Source: Winogradskyella sp. (lineage in GTDB: Bacteria; Bacteroidota; Bacteroidia; Flavobacteriales; Flavobacteriaceae). Taken from it: 11,094 bases of DNA. The position numbers and the translations under genes are program-made. Every line of letters begins with the position of its first letter. Position 1 is the first letter of the stretch. Below the pieces are notes generated by a model. It was not told the origin of the DNA and made no database searches. It saw only the letters and a list, made by a program, of their open reading frames with translations. The stretch covers positions 1 through 11,094 of the forward strand of contig JASBSE010000332.1 of assembly GCA_030149115.1 (NCBI GenBank). Direction: 5' to 3'. Shown here one piece after another: positions 1 to 7,333 of this stretch.

Positions 1-668
1 CGTAAGGCCAGCGCAAAGCGGGTTAGTGACTCGTTAAAAGGCTCATCGTTAAAGTCACCCATTGCCAATACAGGCGTATCATCTCCATGCACCTCTCTAA
101 TCCGTTGATGGAAATAGCTCAGCGTTTCCCCAGCAATCTGTCGGTAGCCTTCAGACTCGTACTGCCCACCACTACGCGACGGCCAGTGGTTAGCAATGAG
201 TACCAGGCGTTGTTGTTCTTGGCTATGCTTGGTTAAGAAGTTAACCTGTAGAATATCTCTTGTGGCTGTACGACGCAACACAAAGTGATCATAAACCTTA
301 GGTTCGCCATTTTCCTCTTCAACACTAAATAGATCTGCATCATAGATAAAGGCCACATCAATACCACGTCGGTCATCCGAGTCATCATGTACTAAGGCAT
401 AGTTGCGGTTTAACACACCCATTTTCTGAATTAATAAGTTGAGTACATGGGCATTTTCCACCTCACAAACCCCAAGGATATCAGGGCCTTTACCATTATT
501 CAACTGAATAATAATACGGTTTAGTTGGTCTAACTTATCATTAAGTTGTGTAGGTCCCCAGCCTTTTATGTCGCTACCAATAGCACGTTGCAGTTTTTCG
601 GTACGCCTTGGTGAGTGTTCAATGTCAAAGAGGTTTTCTAAATTCCAGAAGGTTATGTGGTAGTCCAT
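1..668 (-). CDS. Endonuclease/exonuclease/phosphatase family protein, 3' end cut off by window edge
   Basis: Translating the minus strand from the ATG at 666-668 gives 222 uninterrupted codons that leave the window at its left edge. The EEP (DNase I/APE1-like) metal-dependent phosphoesterase fold is recognisable from motifs in the right order: WNLENLF at residues 8-14, CEVEN at 68-72 with Glu69 as the likely metal ligand, RRGIDVAFIYD at 100-110, NHWPSR at 160-165 with His161, and GDFND at 204-208 with Asp205 and Asn207. The final S-D-H motif of the family should lie in the missing C-terminal part, so about two thirds of the protein is seen. The start is the only ATG after an in-frame stop upstream. 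No signal peptide is visible, so the protein is probably cytoplasmic. The substrate (nucleic acid, phospholipid or inositol phosphate) cannot be deduced. It is divergent from the gene at 847. Confidence 0.88.
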   Translation of the reverse strand, partial: MDYHITFWNLENLFDIEHSPRRTEKLQRAIGSDIKGWGPTQLNDKLDQLNRIIIQLNNGKGPDILGVCEVENAHVLNLLIQKMGVLNRNYALVHDDSDDRRGIDVAFIYDADLFSVEEENGEPKVYDHFVLRRTATRDILQVNFLTKHSQEQQRLVLIANHWPSRSGGQYESEGYRQIAGETLSYFHQRIREVHGDDTPVLAMGDFNDEPFNESLTRFALAL

Positions 669-721
669 ATCATATATTTTTAGGGATACGACTATTAATT
701 AGATAGGTGATAGAGGAAGTC

Positions 722-753
722 TAAAAGTAACAGATTTTGAACTAAAATCAAAA
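722..753 (-). promoter_or_regulatory. Candidate Bacteroidetes promoter for the EEP-family gene
   Basis: On the minus strand TTTTG (749-753) is followed after exactly 19 bases by TACTTTTA (722-729). The Bacteroidetes primary-sigma consensus is a -33 TTTG-type box and a -7 TAnnTTTG box about 19 bases apart; the -7 box here differs only in its last base. Transcription would begin near 715, leaving a leader of about 47 bases before the ATG at 668. This is a pattern match only. In DNA this AT-rich, chance matches are frequent. Confidence 0.35.
733..749. repeat. Short inverted repeat, GATTTT-N5-AAAATC
   Basis: Perfect 6-bp arms (733-738 and 744-749) flank a 5-base spacer in the divergent intergenic region. 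The repeat lies inside the spacer of the candidate EEP-gene promoter and touches its -33 box, a placement expected of a repressor operator. A related repeat lies at 792-808. No regulator is known for it, and arms this short can occur by chance. Confidence 0.3.
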
Positions 754-791
754 TAGGATACCATCGCATAAGATTCCTATTTATAAGGCAG

Positions 792-808
792 AAATCTAAC
801 AGAGATTT
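792..808. repeat. Short inverted repeat, AAATCT-N5-AGATTT
   Basis: Perfect 6-bp arms (792-797 and 803-808) flank a 5-base spacer and end two bases before TATACTTG (811-818), a one-mismatch match to the TAnnTTTG -7 box that could serve the gene starting at 847. No TTG-type -33 box lies at the right distance. The arms share the GATTT/AAATC core with the repeat at 733-749, but in the opposite orientation. It could be an operator half of the divergent region or a chance pattern. Confidence 0.28.
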
Positions 809-846
809 AGTATACTTGTTACGCAAATAAATTAATAAAGTTAACT

Positions 847-1371
847 ATGAAGTTATTAGGAATAGGATCGCGCATCAATCATACAGCACACGGAAAAGGA
901 GTGGTTACCAATGTGACCTCAAAGCACTATTGGGTGACGTTTATAGATAAGGGTTTAGAAACCATAGAACTCGATGAAGACTTTGAAGTGATTGAAGCTG
1001 CTGAAGACGATGTAGATACGGTAAGTTTTTATGAGGTTGAAAAGAGTTTGAAAGCTATTCTTAAGAAATGGTCTGATGTTTCTGAAGTTATTTCTATTGC
1101 TGATAAGTGGAAGGGAGGAAAGTTGATTCTAGAGCCAGGTGATACCAACTTACAAGGTAAAGAACTACCTATAGATACCTTCTTCCATAAAATCACCATG
1201 GTACGCGACCGCTTACGTGTGATGGAGCAGAAGATTAACTCTAGCAACCTTGATGAACAAGAAAAGATAGACTTACAGCAATACATTACAAGAAGCTATG
1301 GTAGTTTAACCAGTTTTAACGTACTATTTAAGTTGAAAAGCCAGCAGTTTGTAGGGCAGCGTTCTAAATAG
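847..1371 (+). CDS. Conserved-looking protein of unknown function with N-terminal HGKGVV barrel-like module
   Basis: The 174-residue product has two parts. Residues about 4-50 follow the pattern G-x-R-x-x-H-x-x-x-G-x-G-V-V, then hydrophobic strands (YWVTF), then an acidic ELDEDFE stretch. This resembles the small Tudor/SH3-like barrels found at the C-terminus of PcrA/UvrD helicases and in CarD-like proteins, which bind nucleic acid or RNA polymerase; the likeness is by eye only. Residues about 60-170 look mainly helical and charged, with a segment at roughly 110-145 that could form a helical hairpin. There is no signal peptide or membrane segment, so it is expected to be cytoplasmic. The ATG at 847 is preceded by A/T-rich sequence without a Shine-Dalgarno motif, as usual in Bacteroidetes. 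It stands alone, divergent from the EEP gene and convergent with the gene ending at 1427. I do not recognise a named family; a nucleic-acid or polymerase-associated role is inference. Confidence 0.8.
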   Translation: MKLLGIGSRINHTAHGKGVVTNVTSKHYWVTFIDKGLETIELDEDFEVIEAAEDDVDTVSFYEVEKSLKAILKKWSDVSEVISIADKWKGGKLILEPGDTNLQGKELPIDTFFHKITMVRDRLRVMEQKINSSNLDEQEKIDLQQYITRSYGSLTSFNVLFKLKSQQFVGQRSK

Positions 1372-1426
1372 TGTTCTGTAAGTAGTATTCAGCAAACAGT
1401 AGGTAGTTAGATGTGCTTTTTATAAG

Positions 1427-2158
1427 TTATAACTTAAGCCCTATTACCTCTCCCATATCAAAATCGAACACTAAGAATTTATGAGAGGTTGGTAACTTAG
1501 CACCACTTTGTGTGGTTGTCCATTGGTTCCATGATGCTTCTAAACCATCTATAGGCAGAATGTCTACCCACATTTGAAAGCTTTTAGGTAATCCGTTTTC
1601 ATCCAGATGCCAGAGATACGAATCTCCAGGCGTAGTACCACCCTTCGTGTAGGTGACCAATAAGGCCTTTTCACCATTTTCGGTTGTTACTAATCTGCGT
1701 TCTGTGCCTTTATCAAATACTTTATAAGGAGCTACCAACCAGAACGAGTCGTTATTGAAGTATTTCTCTGCCTTATTGATGTAATCTTGCTTTTCGATAC
1801 CGTTATATTCTTGTTCGCCAGCAAATACTTTTGAGTTATTAACGTTTTCTAAATCCAGAATTACGGTCATGGCATCCCAAGATACTTCACAGGTATTATC
1901 ATTTTTATACCATTTGTAATGGTGTCTGCTTTTAAAGGTCCATTCTATATAATCGGTATTAAGATAGGCTTCTTCGTTCAAGGCATTTAGCATGGTCGTT
2001 GCTAATTGGTCAGCTTCAGTACCCAATTTGCCTGTTGGTAAATCTTCATCGTACTTGAGGTACATAAACCCAAAGAAGAGTAGCGTAGGAAGTGTAAAGA
2101 AGATGATGATTCCTCCTATAATCTTAAAGATGCGTTTTGTTTTTGAAGCTTTAGGCAT
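1427..2158 (-). CDS. Membrane-anchored protein of unknown function
   Basis: The 243-residue protein starts with a basic stretch (KASKTKR) and a single hydrophobic segment at about residues 12-34 (IIGGIIIFFTLPTLLFFGF), so it is either an N-terminally anchored protein with an extracytoplasmic domain or has an uncleaved signal sequence. There is no lipobox cysteine. The rest is rich in Trp, Tyr and Asp and alternates short strand-like segments, for example KSRHHYKWYKND, ALLVTYTKGGTTPG and SYLWHLDENGLPKSFQMWVD. This looks like a beta-rich LolA-like or DUF6503-like fold, a tentative impression only. A LolA-like fold would imply binding a lipid or other hydrophobic ligand in the periplasm. It lies 112 bp downstream of the tricorn-type protease gene on the same strand, separated by a strong hairpin, so shared transcription is uncertain. 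No catalytic motif is visible. Confidence 0.8.
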   Translation of the reverse strand: MPKASKTKRIFKIIGGIIIFFTLPTLLFFGFMYLKYDEDLPTGKLGTEADQLATTMLNALNEEAYLNTDYIEWTFKSRHHYKWYKNDNTCEVSWDAMTVILDLENVNNSKVFAGEQEYNGIEKQDYINKAEKYFNNDSFWLVAPYKVFDKGTERRLVTTENGEKALLVTYTKGGTTPGDSYLWHLDENGLPKSFQMWVDILPIDGLEASWNQWTTTQSGAKLPTSHKFLVFDFDMGEVIGLKL

Positions 2159-2188
2159 TATTAGTGTGTTTTATAGTATTACAAGCAA

Positions 2189-2219
2189 TTCCACCACCAA
2201 ATTAATACTGGTGGTGGAA
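2189..2219. terminator. 11-bp perfect hairpin between protease and membrane-protein genes; possible terminator
   Basis: TTCCACCACCA (2189-2199) and TGGTGGTGGAA (2209-2219) are exact reverse complements around a 9-base AT-rich loop. The hairpin lies 52 bases past the stop of the minus-strand protease gene and 30 bases before the start of the next minus-strand gene. Its position fits an intrinsic terminator or a transcript-processing or stability element. The bases following the stem on the minus strand (TTGCTTGTAAT) contain only a weak T-tract, so termination may be incomplete. It is not part of any coding sequence. Confidence 0.5.
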
Positions 2220-2270
2220 GTTAGGTAATTTGTATTTGTTATAAATAGCTACTGTGTTAATGATGACGTC

Positions 2271-5200
2271 TTAATTATCGGATTTGTATCCTTTAGGACG
2301 TTTCCAACGCACCGGAGCTTTTGGTTCTGGTTTTAGTTCAAACTCATTACCGTTTAGAAGCTTCATCGCTTCCTGTACAGCTCGTTCTAATTGTGGGTCG
2401 TTTCCTTTTGTAGTCTCTTTAGGATGTTGAATGACTTCAATATCTGGAGCTACGCCTTCGCCTTCTACAGCCCATTCACCATTCACATCGTAGAAACCAC
2501 CACGCGGAGCTACCATACGGCCACCATCAATAAATCGAGGTGTATCCCAAGTCCCTACAAGACCTCCCCAAGTTCTGGTACCAATTAATGGACCAATATT
2601 TTTCATTTTGAACATGTATGGTAGTAAATCACCACCAGAACCAGCACGCTCGTTAATGAGCATTACTTTTGGTCCCCAAATACCAGCAATAGGTGTTGTC
2701 CAAGGACGTTTATCGCCAGCTTTACTGTTGAAATAACCAAACAATTCGCGAGACATAATGTCTATCATATAGTCCGCGGCAGAGCCACCACCATTATTAC
2801 GCTCGTCTATCACCACACCTTTTTTGTCTTGTTGTGAGAAATAATACCTGTTGAAGGATGTAAAGCCTCCGCCACCTGTGTTTGGTACATAGACATAGGC
2901 AAGCTTGCCGTTAGATAACTCGTCAACTTTTCTTCGGTTGCTTTCAATCCACTCAATGCTTCTTAAACCTCTTTCATTACTAACAGGTTTTACCAAAACG
3001 GTTTTGGAACCCGTCATGCTAGGTTGGGTATTTACAGTCATGCTGATTTCTCTACCAGCTGTTTGCTCTAATAATTTGTAAGGGTTTGTATTGCTATCTA
3101 GTGGTATTCCGTTTATGGCTAGAATATAATCCCCTTCATTAACCTCTATACCTGGTTTTGCCAGTGGTGCATCAATGTTAGGGTTCCAACGTTCACCCGT
3201 ATAGATTTTAGTAATTTTATAGTTGCCATTAACCTTTTCTAAGTCACAACCTAACAAGCCAACAGGCACACGATCTACATCAGGGAAATCGCCACCAGAG
3301 ACGTAAGAGTGCCCCACAGCAACTTCACCACTCATAATGTCAACCACGTAGTTTAGGTCTGTTCTGTGGCGTACATGGTCTATCCACGGTGCATACCATT
3401 TGTATACATCGTCCCAAGGCGCACCATGCACATTATCCACATACAAGAAGTCTCTCATGTAGCGCCAGCCTTCTTTAAAGATTTGGTGTGCTTCTGCCTT
3501 AGGGTCTAGTTTTATTTTGATATCAATCTTTAGATTGTCTTTTGCTGATTTTGGTGGAGCCTCAGAGCCCGTTAAAACCCAAGCGCCATTTTGAGATAAT
3601 AGTATAGACTTTCTATCTTCTGATGCTACCATTTGCGAAACACCATCTGCAAAGTCTGTTGCTTTCTCTTTTTCAACGTCATAGGAATGCACTTTTAGTC
3701 CCCTTGCATTAGGAATTGCCTCAGCAATAAACACTTTATGCTTTGGGCCTTTTAGCAAGGCTACATAATTTCTAGCAGGTAGGTCTAGTGCTACTGCTCG
3801 GTCGAAAATTCCTTCTTCGTCTATAGTTACTGTAATAGCATCCGATGATTTTTTATCGTCTTTTTTGTCATCCTTGTTATCATCTTTCTTGTCGTCTTTA
3901 TCATCTTTTTTTACGTCTTCCATATCATTTTTAGGAAGGTTGGGTGCTTTATCATCTTTACTTAGTACTACAGCATATAAGCTTCTGGTAAGGTTGGCTG
4001 CAGGATCGTAATTACTCATATCTAACCATCCACTTTGTAGTCCGTAGTTGGTACTTGCTAAAGTGTACAGATATTTACCCGAAGCATCCCAAACTGGAGT
4101 TATGGCGTCTGCAATAGGATCTGTAATTTGGATGATTTTTTTAGTATCTATATTGTAAGCAAAAATGGCTTTAAAATGGCTGTCTTGTTGTTTTGCATAG
4201 GCAATCCATTTGCTATCTGGTGACCAAACCGGATTCATGGAGCGGTTAGGATGCGCGTATCTATCAGTATCTACTTTTTTGGTCTTTTTAGTTTCTAGAT
4301 TTAATATCCAGATGTTGTAATGTGTGTCTGTGTAGGCCATGTATTTACCATCTGGTGACCAATCTGGTTGAAAGTAGAATGTTGGGTTAGGTAGGGAAAT
4401 CGCTTCTGCATTTTGACCGTTTTGGTCAGCTAACATTAATTGGTATTCTCCACTTTTGTCTGAAAACCAAGCAATTTTATCACCTTTTGGTGACCATATA
4501 GGACTGCGATCTGCAACACCTGGTGAGTTGGTAAGGTTTATCCAAGTTCCATTTTCTTTTGGCACTGTAAAGATTTCTCCACGATGCTCAAAGATGGCAC
4601 GTTTTCCAGTTGGTGAAACATTAGGGTTTATTAATTGTCTTGCAGACACATTATCCCATTTTGTTCTGTAGAAATTGAGATCTGCTTTGACTTCAATATT
4701 TAGCTGTGATGTTTTTGAAGTCTTTGGGTCATATACGTGAAGATATCCACCTTGTTCATATACAATTTTATCATCACTGGCATCCAAACTTTTTACATCA
4801 AACTTTTTGTGAAAGGTGATTTGTTTTTCTTCTTTAGTTGAAGGGTTAAAAGCCCAAATATTCATGGTATAATCGCGCTCAGACATAAAATATACCCAAC
4901 CATTTAACCAAACAGGGTCTAAATGACGCTCTTTAGTAGGTTGCGATGTTCTTACTAAGTCTTTGGTTTTTAAATCTACAATCCAAATAGGCATTGCTTG
5001 TCCGCCACGATAGTTTCTCCACTCAGCATCCCAACCTGTGATTGGTGTGTATGCTATATGCTTTCCGTCAGGTGACATTTCACCATAAGCTGCTCTCGGA
5101 ATATCTAAAGCTTCAGGTAAGCCTCCATCAGCAGACACTGTGAAGAATTTGTTAGTCATGGTTGGTTGGGCTTCTCTACCAGAGCGAAATAGTACTTTGC

Positions 5201-5543
5201 CATCTGGTGTCCATCCTTGTACAAAATCACCATCAGGATGATAGGTGAGACGTTTAGGCTCTCCACCTTCTGAAGGCATTACATAAACATCGACATTACC
5301 ATCGTATTGTGCCGTAAAGGCAATCATTTTGCCATCGTTAGAAAAGTGAGGGTTGGACTCGTAGCCTTCATCACTGGTTAATCTAATGGCAGTACCGCCT
5401 TTGGTAGACGCTTTCCATAAGTCGTTAGCATACACAAAGACGACATCATCTCCATGAAGTGTTGGTTGTCTTAAAAGTTGTGTGCCTTGAGAAAATGAGA
5501 CTAATGAAATGCAGAGTGCTGCAAGAGCCATGTAATTTTTCAT
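2271..5543 (-). CDS. Secreted tricorn-family S41 peptidase (propellers, PDZ and C-terminal protease domains)
   Basis: The 1090-residue product has the full tricorn layout. A signal peptide occupies about residues 1-18 (hydrophobic, ending VSFSQ). Beta-propeller repeats follow, with recurring SPDGK-like turns (MSPDGKHIAYTP, WSPDGKYMAYTD, WSPDSKWIAYAK), to about residue 660. A PDZ domain lies at about 765-850 (GDYILAINGIPL), and an S41 protease domain runs to the C-terminus. The likely nucleophile is Ser969 in NERAGSGGD, with Glu1027 in AVEGEGVAPD; both are offset by exactly +4 from Thermoplasma tricorn Ser965 and Glu1023 as I remember them. His745 in GHSYVSGGD corresponds to tricorn His746. 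A Lys/Asp-rich low-complexity stretch (about 537-567) interrupts the second propeller. Archaeal tricorn trims oligopeptides in the cytoplasm; the signal peptide here suggests periplasmic or surface peptide degradation. It follows ggt by 86 bp on the same strand. No type IX sorting domain is seen at the C-terminus. Confidence 0.93.
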   Translation of the reverse strand: MKNYMALAALCISLVSFSQGTQLLRQPTLHGDDVVFVYANDLWKASTKGGTAIRLTSDEGYESNPHFSNDGKMIAFTAQYDGNVDVYVMPSEGGEPKRLTYHPDGDFVQGWTPDGKVLFRSGREAQPTMTNKFFTVSADGGLPEALDIPRAAYGEMSPDGKHIAYTPITGWDAEWRNYRGGQAMPIWIVDLKTKDLVRTSQPTKERHLDPVWLNGWVYFMSERDYTMNIWAFNPSTKEEKQITFHKKFDVKSLDASDDKIVYEQGGYLHVYDPKTSKTSQLNIEVKADLNFYRTKWDNVSARQLINPNVSPTGKRAIFEHRGEIFTVPKENGTWINLTNSPGVADRSPIWSPKGDKIAWFSDKSGEYQLMLADQNGQNAEAISLPNPTFYFQPDWSPDGKYMAYTDTHYNIWILNLETKKTKKVDTDRYAHPNRSMNPVWSPDSKWIAYAKQQDSHFKAIFAYNIDTKKIIQITDPIADAITPVWDASGKYLYTLASTNYGLQSGWLDMSNYDPAANLTRSLYAVVLSKDDKAPNLPKNDMEDVKKDDKDDKKDDNKDDKKDDKKSSDAITVTIDEEGIFDRAVALDLPARNYVALLKGPKHKVFIAEAIPNARGLKVHSYDVEKEKATDFADGVSQMVASEDRKSILLSQNGAWVLTGSEAPPKSAKDNLKIDIKIKLDPKAEAHQIFKEGWRYMRDFLYVDNVHGAPWDDVYKWYAPWIDHVRHRTDLNYVVDIMSGEVAVGHSYVSGGDFPDVDRVPVGLLGCDLEKVNGNYKITKIYTGERWNPNIDAPLAKPGIEVNEGDYILAINGIPLDSNTNPYKLLEQTAGREISMTVNTQPSMTGSKTVLVKPVSNERGLRSIEWIESNRRKVDELSNGKLAYVYVPNTGGGGFTSFNRYYFSQQDKKGVVIDERNNGGGSAADYMIDIMSRELFGYFNSKAGDKRPWTTPIAGIWGPKVMLINERAGSGGDLLPYMFKMKNIGPLIGTRTWGGLVGTWDTPRFIDGGRMVAPRGGFYDVNGEWAVEGEGVAPDIEVIQHPKETTKGNDPQLERAVQEAMKLLNGNEFELKPEPKAPVRWKRPKGYKSDN

Positions 5544-5588
5544 GCTTGGTTGATTTTATGAGGTAGGTTAATTTTGGCTTGGTGAAGC

Positions 5589-5596
5589 TAAAGATA
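5589..5596 (-). promoter_or_regulatory. Weak candidate -7 box upstream of the tricorn-type protease gene
   Basis: The minus strand reads TATCTTTA, one mismatch from the Bacteroidetes -7 consensus TAnnTTTG, in the 86-bp gap between ggt and the protease gene. Transcription would start near 5582, about 39 bases before the ATG. No TTG-type -33 box lies at about 19 bases upstream, so read-through from ggt remains equally likely. Confidence 0.2.
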
Positions 5597-5629
5597 CAAT
5601 ATCGTACAGTTGTATTTTTTAAAACAATG

Positions 5630-7333
5630 TTAAAACCCAATAGCAGTATCGTCACCTCTATGATCTGCACCACCTTCTAAAGTGCCATCATCTAGAACTA
5701 AGATACCATCTACTTTACCAATTACAGGTGAGCGTTTTAAGTTGATAGAGTATCCTAAGGCTTCTAATTCTTTTATAAGTTCTATATTAAAACTATTAGG
5801 TTCCATTCTAATTTCATCTGGTAACCACTGATGATGAAAACGTGGTGCATCGACAGCACTTTGCATAGAAAATCCAAACTCATGGACATTAATAATGGTC
5901 TGTAATACTGAAGTAATAATGGTTGATCCACCAGGTGTGCCTAAAGTTATGTAAAGTTCTCCTTCTTTTTCTACAATGGTTGGTGTCATAGAACTGAGCA
6001 TACGCTTTTCTGGAGCAACACTATTTGCTTCTGCACCAATAAGACCAAAGTAATTTGGTTCGCCTGGTTTACTGCTAAAGTCGTCCATTTCATTGTTAAG
6101 GAAGAAGCCTAATTCTTCTGCATATAACTTAGAACCATAAGCTCCATTTAGTGTCGTGGTTACAGCAATGGCATTACCGAATTGATCTACGATAGAGTAG
6201 TGCGTGGTTTCATCACTTTCATAACCTAAAATTTTACCGTGAGCTAAGGCCTCTGACGGCGTTGGGTTTTCAAATGAAAAATTCGCTATTCTATCTTCAA
6301 GGTACACATCACTCAATAAAGTTTCCGTTGGAATATCTACAAAATCTGGATCACCTAGATAATAGCTTCGGTCTGCATAGGCACGTTTTTCTGCTTCGAC
6401 CAATACCTGAATAGTTTTTAAGGAGTTGTGACCGTAATCATTTAAGTCGAAGGGTTCAACCATTTTCATGATTTGTCCTAGACATATTCCGCCAGATGAC
6501 GGAGGAGACATGGATGTTATGGTTAAATCGTCGTACTCAAAAGATACAGGGTTTCTCCATTTGGCTTCGTATTTTTCTAAATCTTCAAGGGTGATGATGC
6601 TGCCTTCAGATTGTAAAAATGAGACAAGTAGTTCTGCAGTTTTACCAGTATAAAATTCATCACGACCCTGCTCTGAAATGCGTTGTAATGTATTTGCTAA
6701 GGCTAAGTTCTTTAAGCTGTCTCCTGCTTTAATCGTCTTATTGAAAAGAATTTGTTTGTTGTTTACTGCCGAAAAAATACTGTCGTATTCAGAAAGCCGT
6801 TTTGCTTGTTTATTGGTGACTACAAAACCATTTTGTGCTAATTCTATAACAGGTTGTAGAACGGTTTTAACATCAAGTTTGCCAAACTTGCGTTGGGCTT
6901 CAAAAATTCCGGCAATGGTTCCAGGTACACCAACAGCCATACTACCCACTGTACTGCGATTTTTAATGACGTTACCTTCTTCATCGAGATACATGTCTTT
7001 ATAGGCTGCTAAAGGCGCTTTTTCTCTATAGTCTAAAGCACCTTTGGTGCCATCGGCTAGTCTGTACACCAAAAAGCCACCACCTCCGAGATTACCAGCA
7101 TACGGATAGGTTACGGCTAGTGCCATTTCTGTTGCCATCATGGCATCGAAAGCATTACCACCTAGTTTTAATATTTTAACACCTATTTCTGAAGCTTCTT
7201 TTCTGGCACTTACTACCATTGCTTTTTGGGCAATAGTTCCTTTTTTTTCTTTTTGAGCTTTGTTTATGCTAGTCTCTTGCTTACAACCAACAAGGCAGAA
7301 AAAGAATATTAAGATGATTATTTGGTTCTTCAT
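5630..7333 (-). CDS. ggt: Gamma-glutamyltransferase / glutathione hydrolase, lipoprotein type
   Basis: The enzyme cleaves the gamma-glutamyl bond of glutathione and related compounds, releasing or transferring glutamate. The 567-residue precursor is close to E. coli Ggt (580), and its key residues line up with a constant offset of 15: Thr376 in ETTHYSIVD (E. coli Thr391, autocleavage site and nucleophile), Thr394, Asn396, Asp418, Ser447-Ser448 and Gly468-Gly469. Arg103 in DYREKAP is the likely carboxylate-binding arginine. The position of E. coli Gln430 is Glu415, as in human GGT1. Processing should give subunits of about 360 and 192 residues. The lid-loop region (about 423-434) is present. 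Residues 1-17 form a lipoprotein signal ending LVGC, with Cys17 as lipidation site, so the enzyme should be membrane-anchored outside the cytoplasm. The charged residues after Cys17 do not clearly decide which membrane. Its ATG overlaps the stop of the preceding gene as ATGA, suggesting coupled translation. Confidence 0.96.
   Translation of the reverse strand: MKNQIIILIFFFCLVGCKQETSINKAQKEKKGTIAQKAMVVSARKEASEIGVKILKLGGNAFDAMMATEMALAVTYPYAGNLGGGGFLVYRLADGTKGALDYREKAPLAAYKDMYLDEEGNVIKNRSTVGSMAVGVPGTIAGIFEAQRKFGKLDVKTVLQPVIELAQNGFVVTNKQAKRLSEYDSIFSAVNNKQILFNKTIKAGDSLKNLALANTLQRISEQGRDEFYTGKTAELLVSFLQSEGSIITLEDLEKYEAKWRNPVSFEYDDLTITSMSPPSSGGICLGQIMKMVEPFDLNDYGHNSLKTIQVLVEAEKRAYADRSYYLGDPDFVDIPTETLLSDVYLEDRIANFSFENPTPSEALAHGKILGYESDETTHYSIVDQFGNAIAVTTTLNGAYGSKLYAEELGFFLNNEMDDFSSKPGEPNYFGLIGAEANSVAPEKRMLSSMTPTIVEKEGELYITLGTPGGSTIITSVLQTIINVHEFGFSMQSAVDAPRFHHQWLPDEIRMEPNSFNIELIKELEALGYSINLKRSPVIGKVDGILVLDDGTLEGGADHRGDDTAIGF

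Noticed and set aside
1029..1286. Minus-strand open frame of 85 codons opposite the gene at 847-1371.
   Set aside because: It lies entirely inside the plus-strand gene, and its product shows no domain or sensible composition.
1423..1436. 14-nt palindrome TAAGTTATAACTTA over the stop codon of the gene at 1427-2158.
   Set aside because: It is made almost wholly of A/T with no loop or T-tract, and half lies in coding sequence; chance is the likely explanation, and it is not a plausible terminator.
7241..7248. Run of eight A on the coding strand near the 5' end of ggt (around residues 29-31), a possible phase-variation tract.
   Set aside because: A similar eight-A run occurs in glmM at 8990-8997 and both encode lysines; such tracts are expected in AT-rich genes, and the frame is intact.
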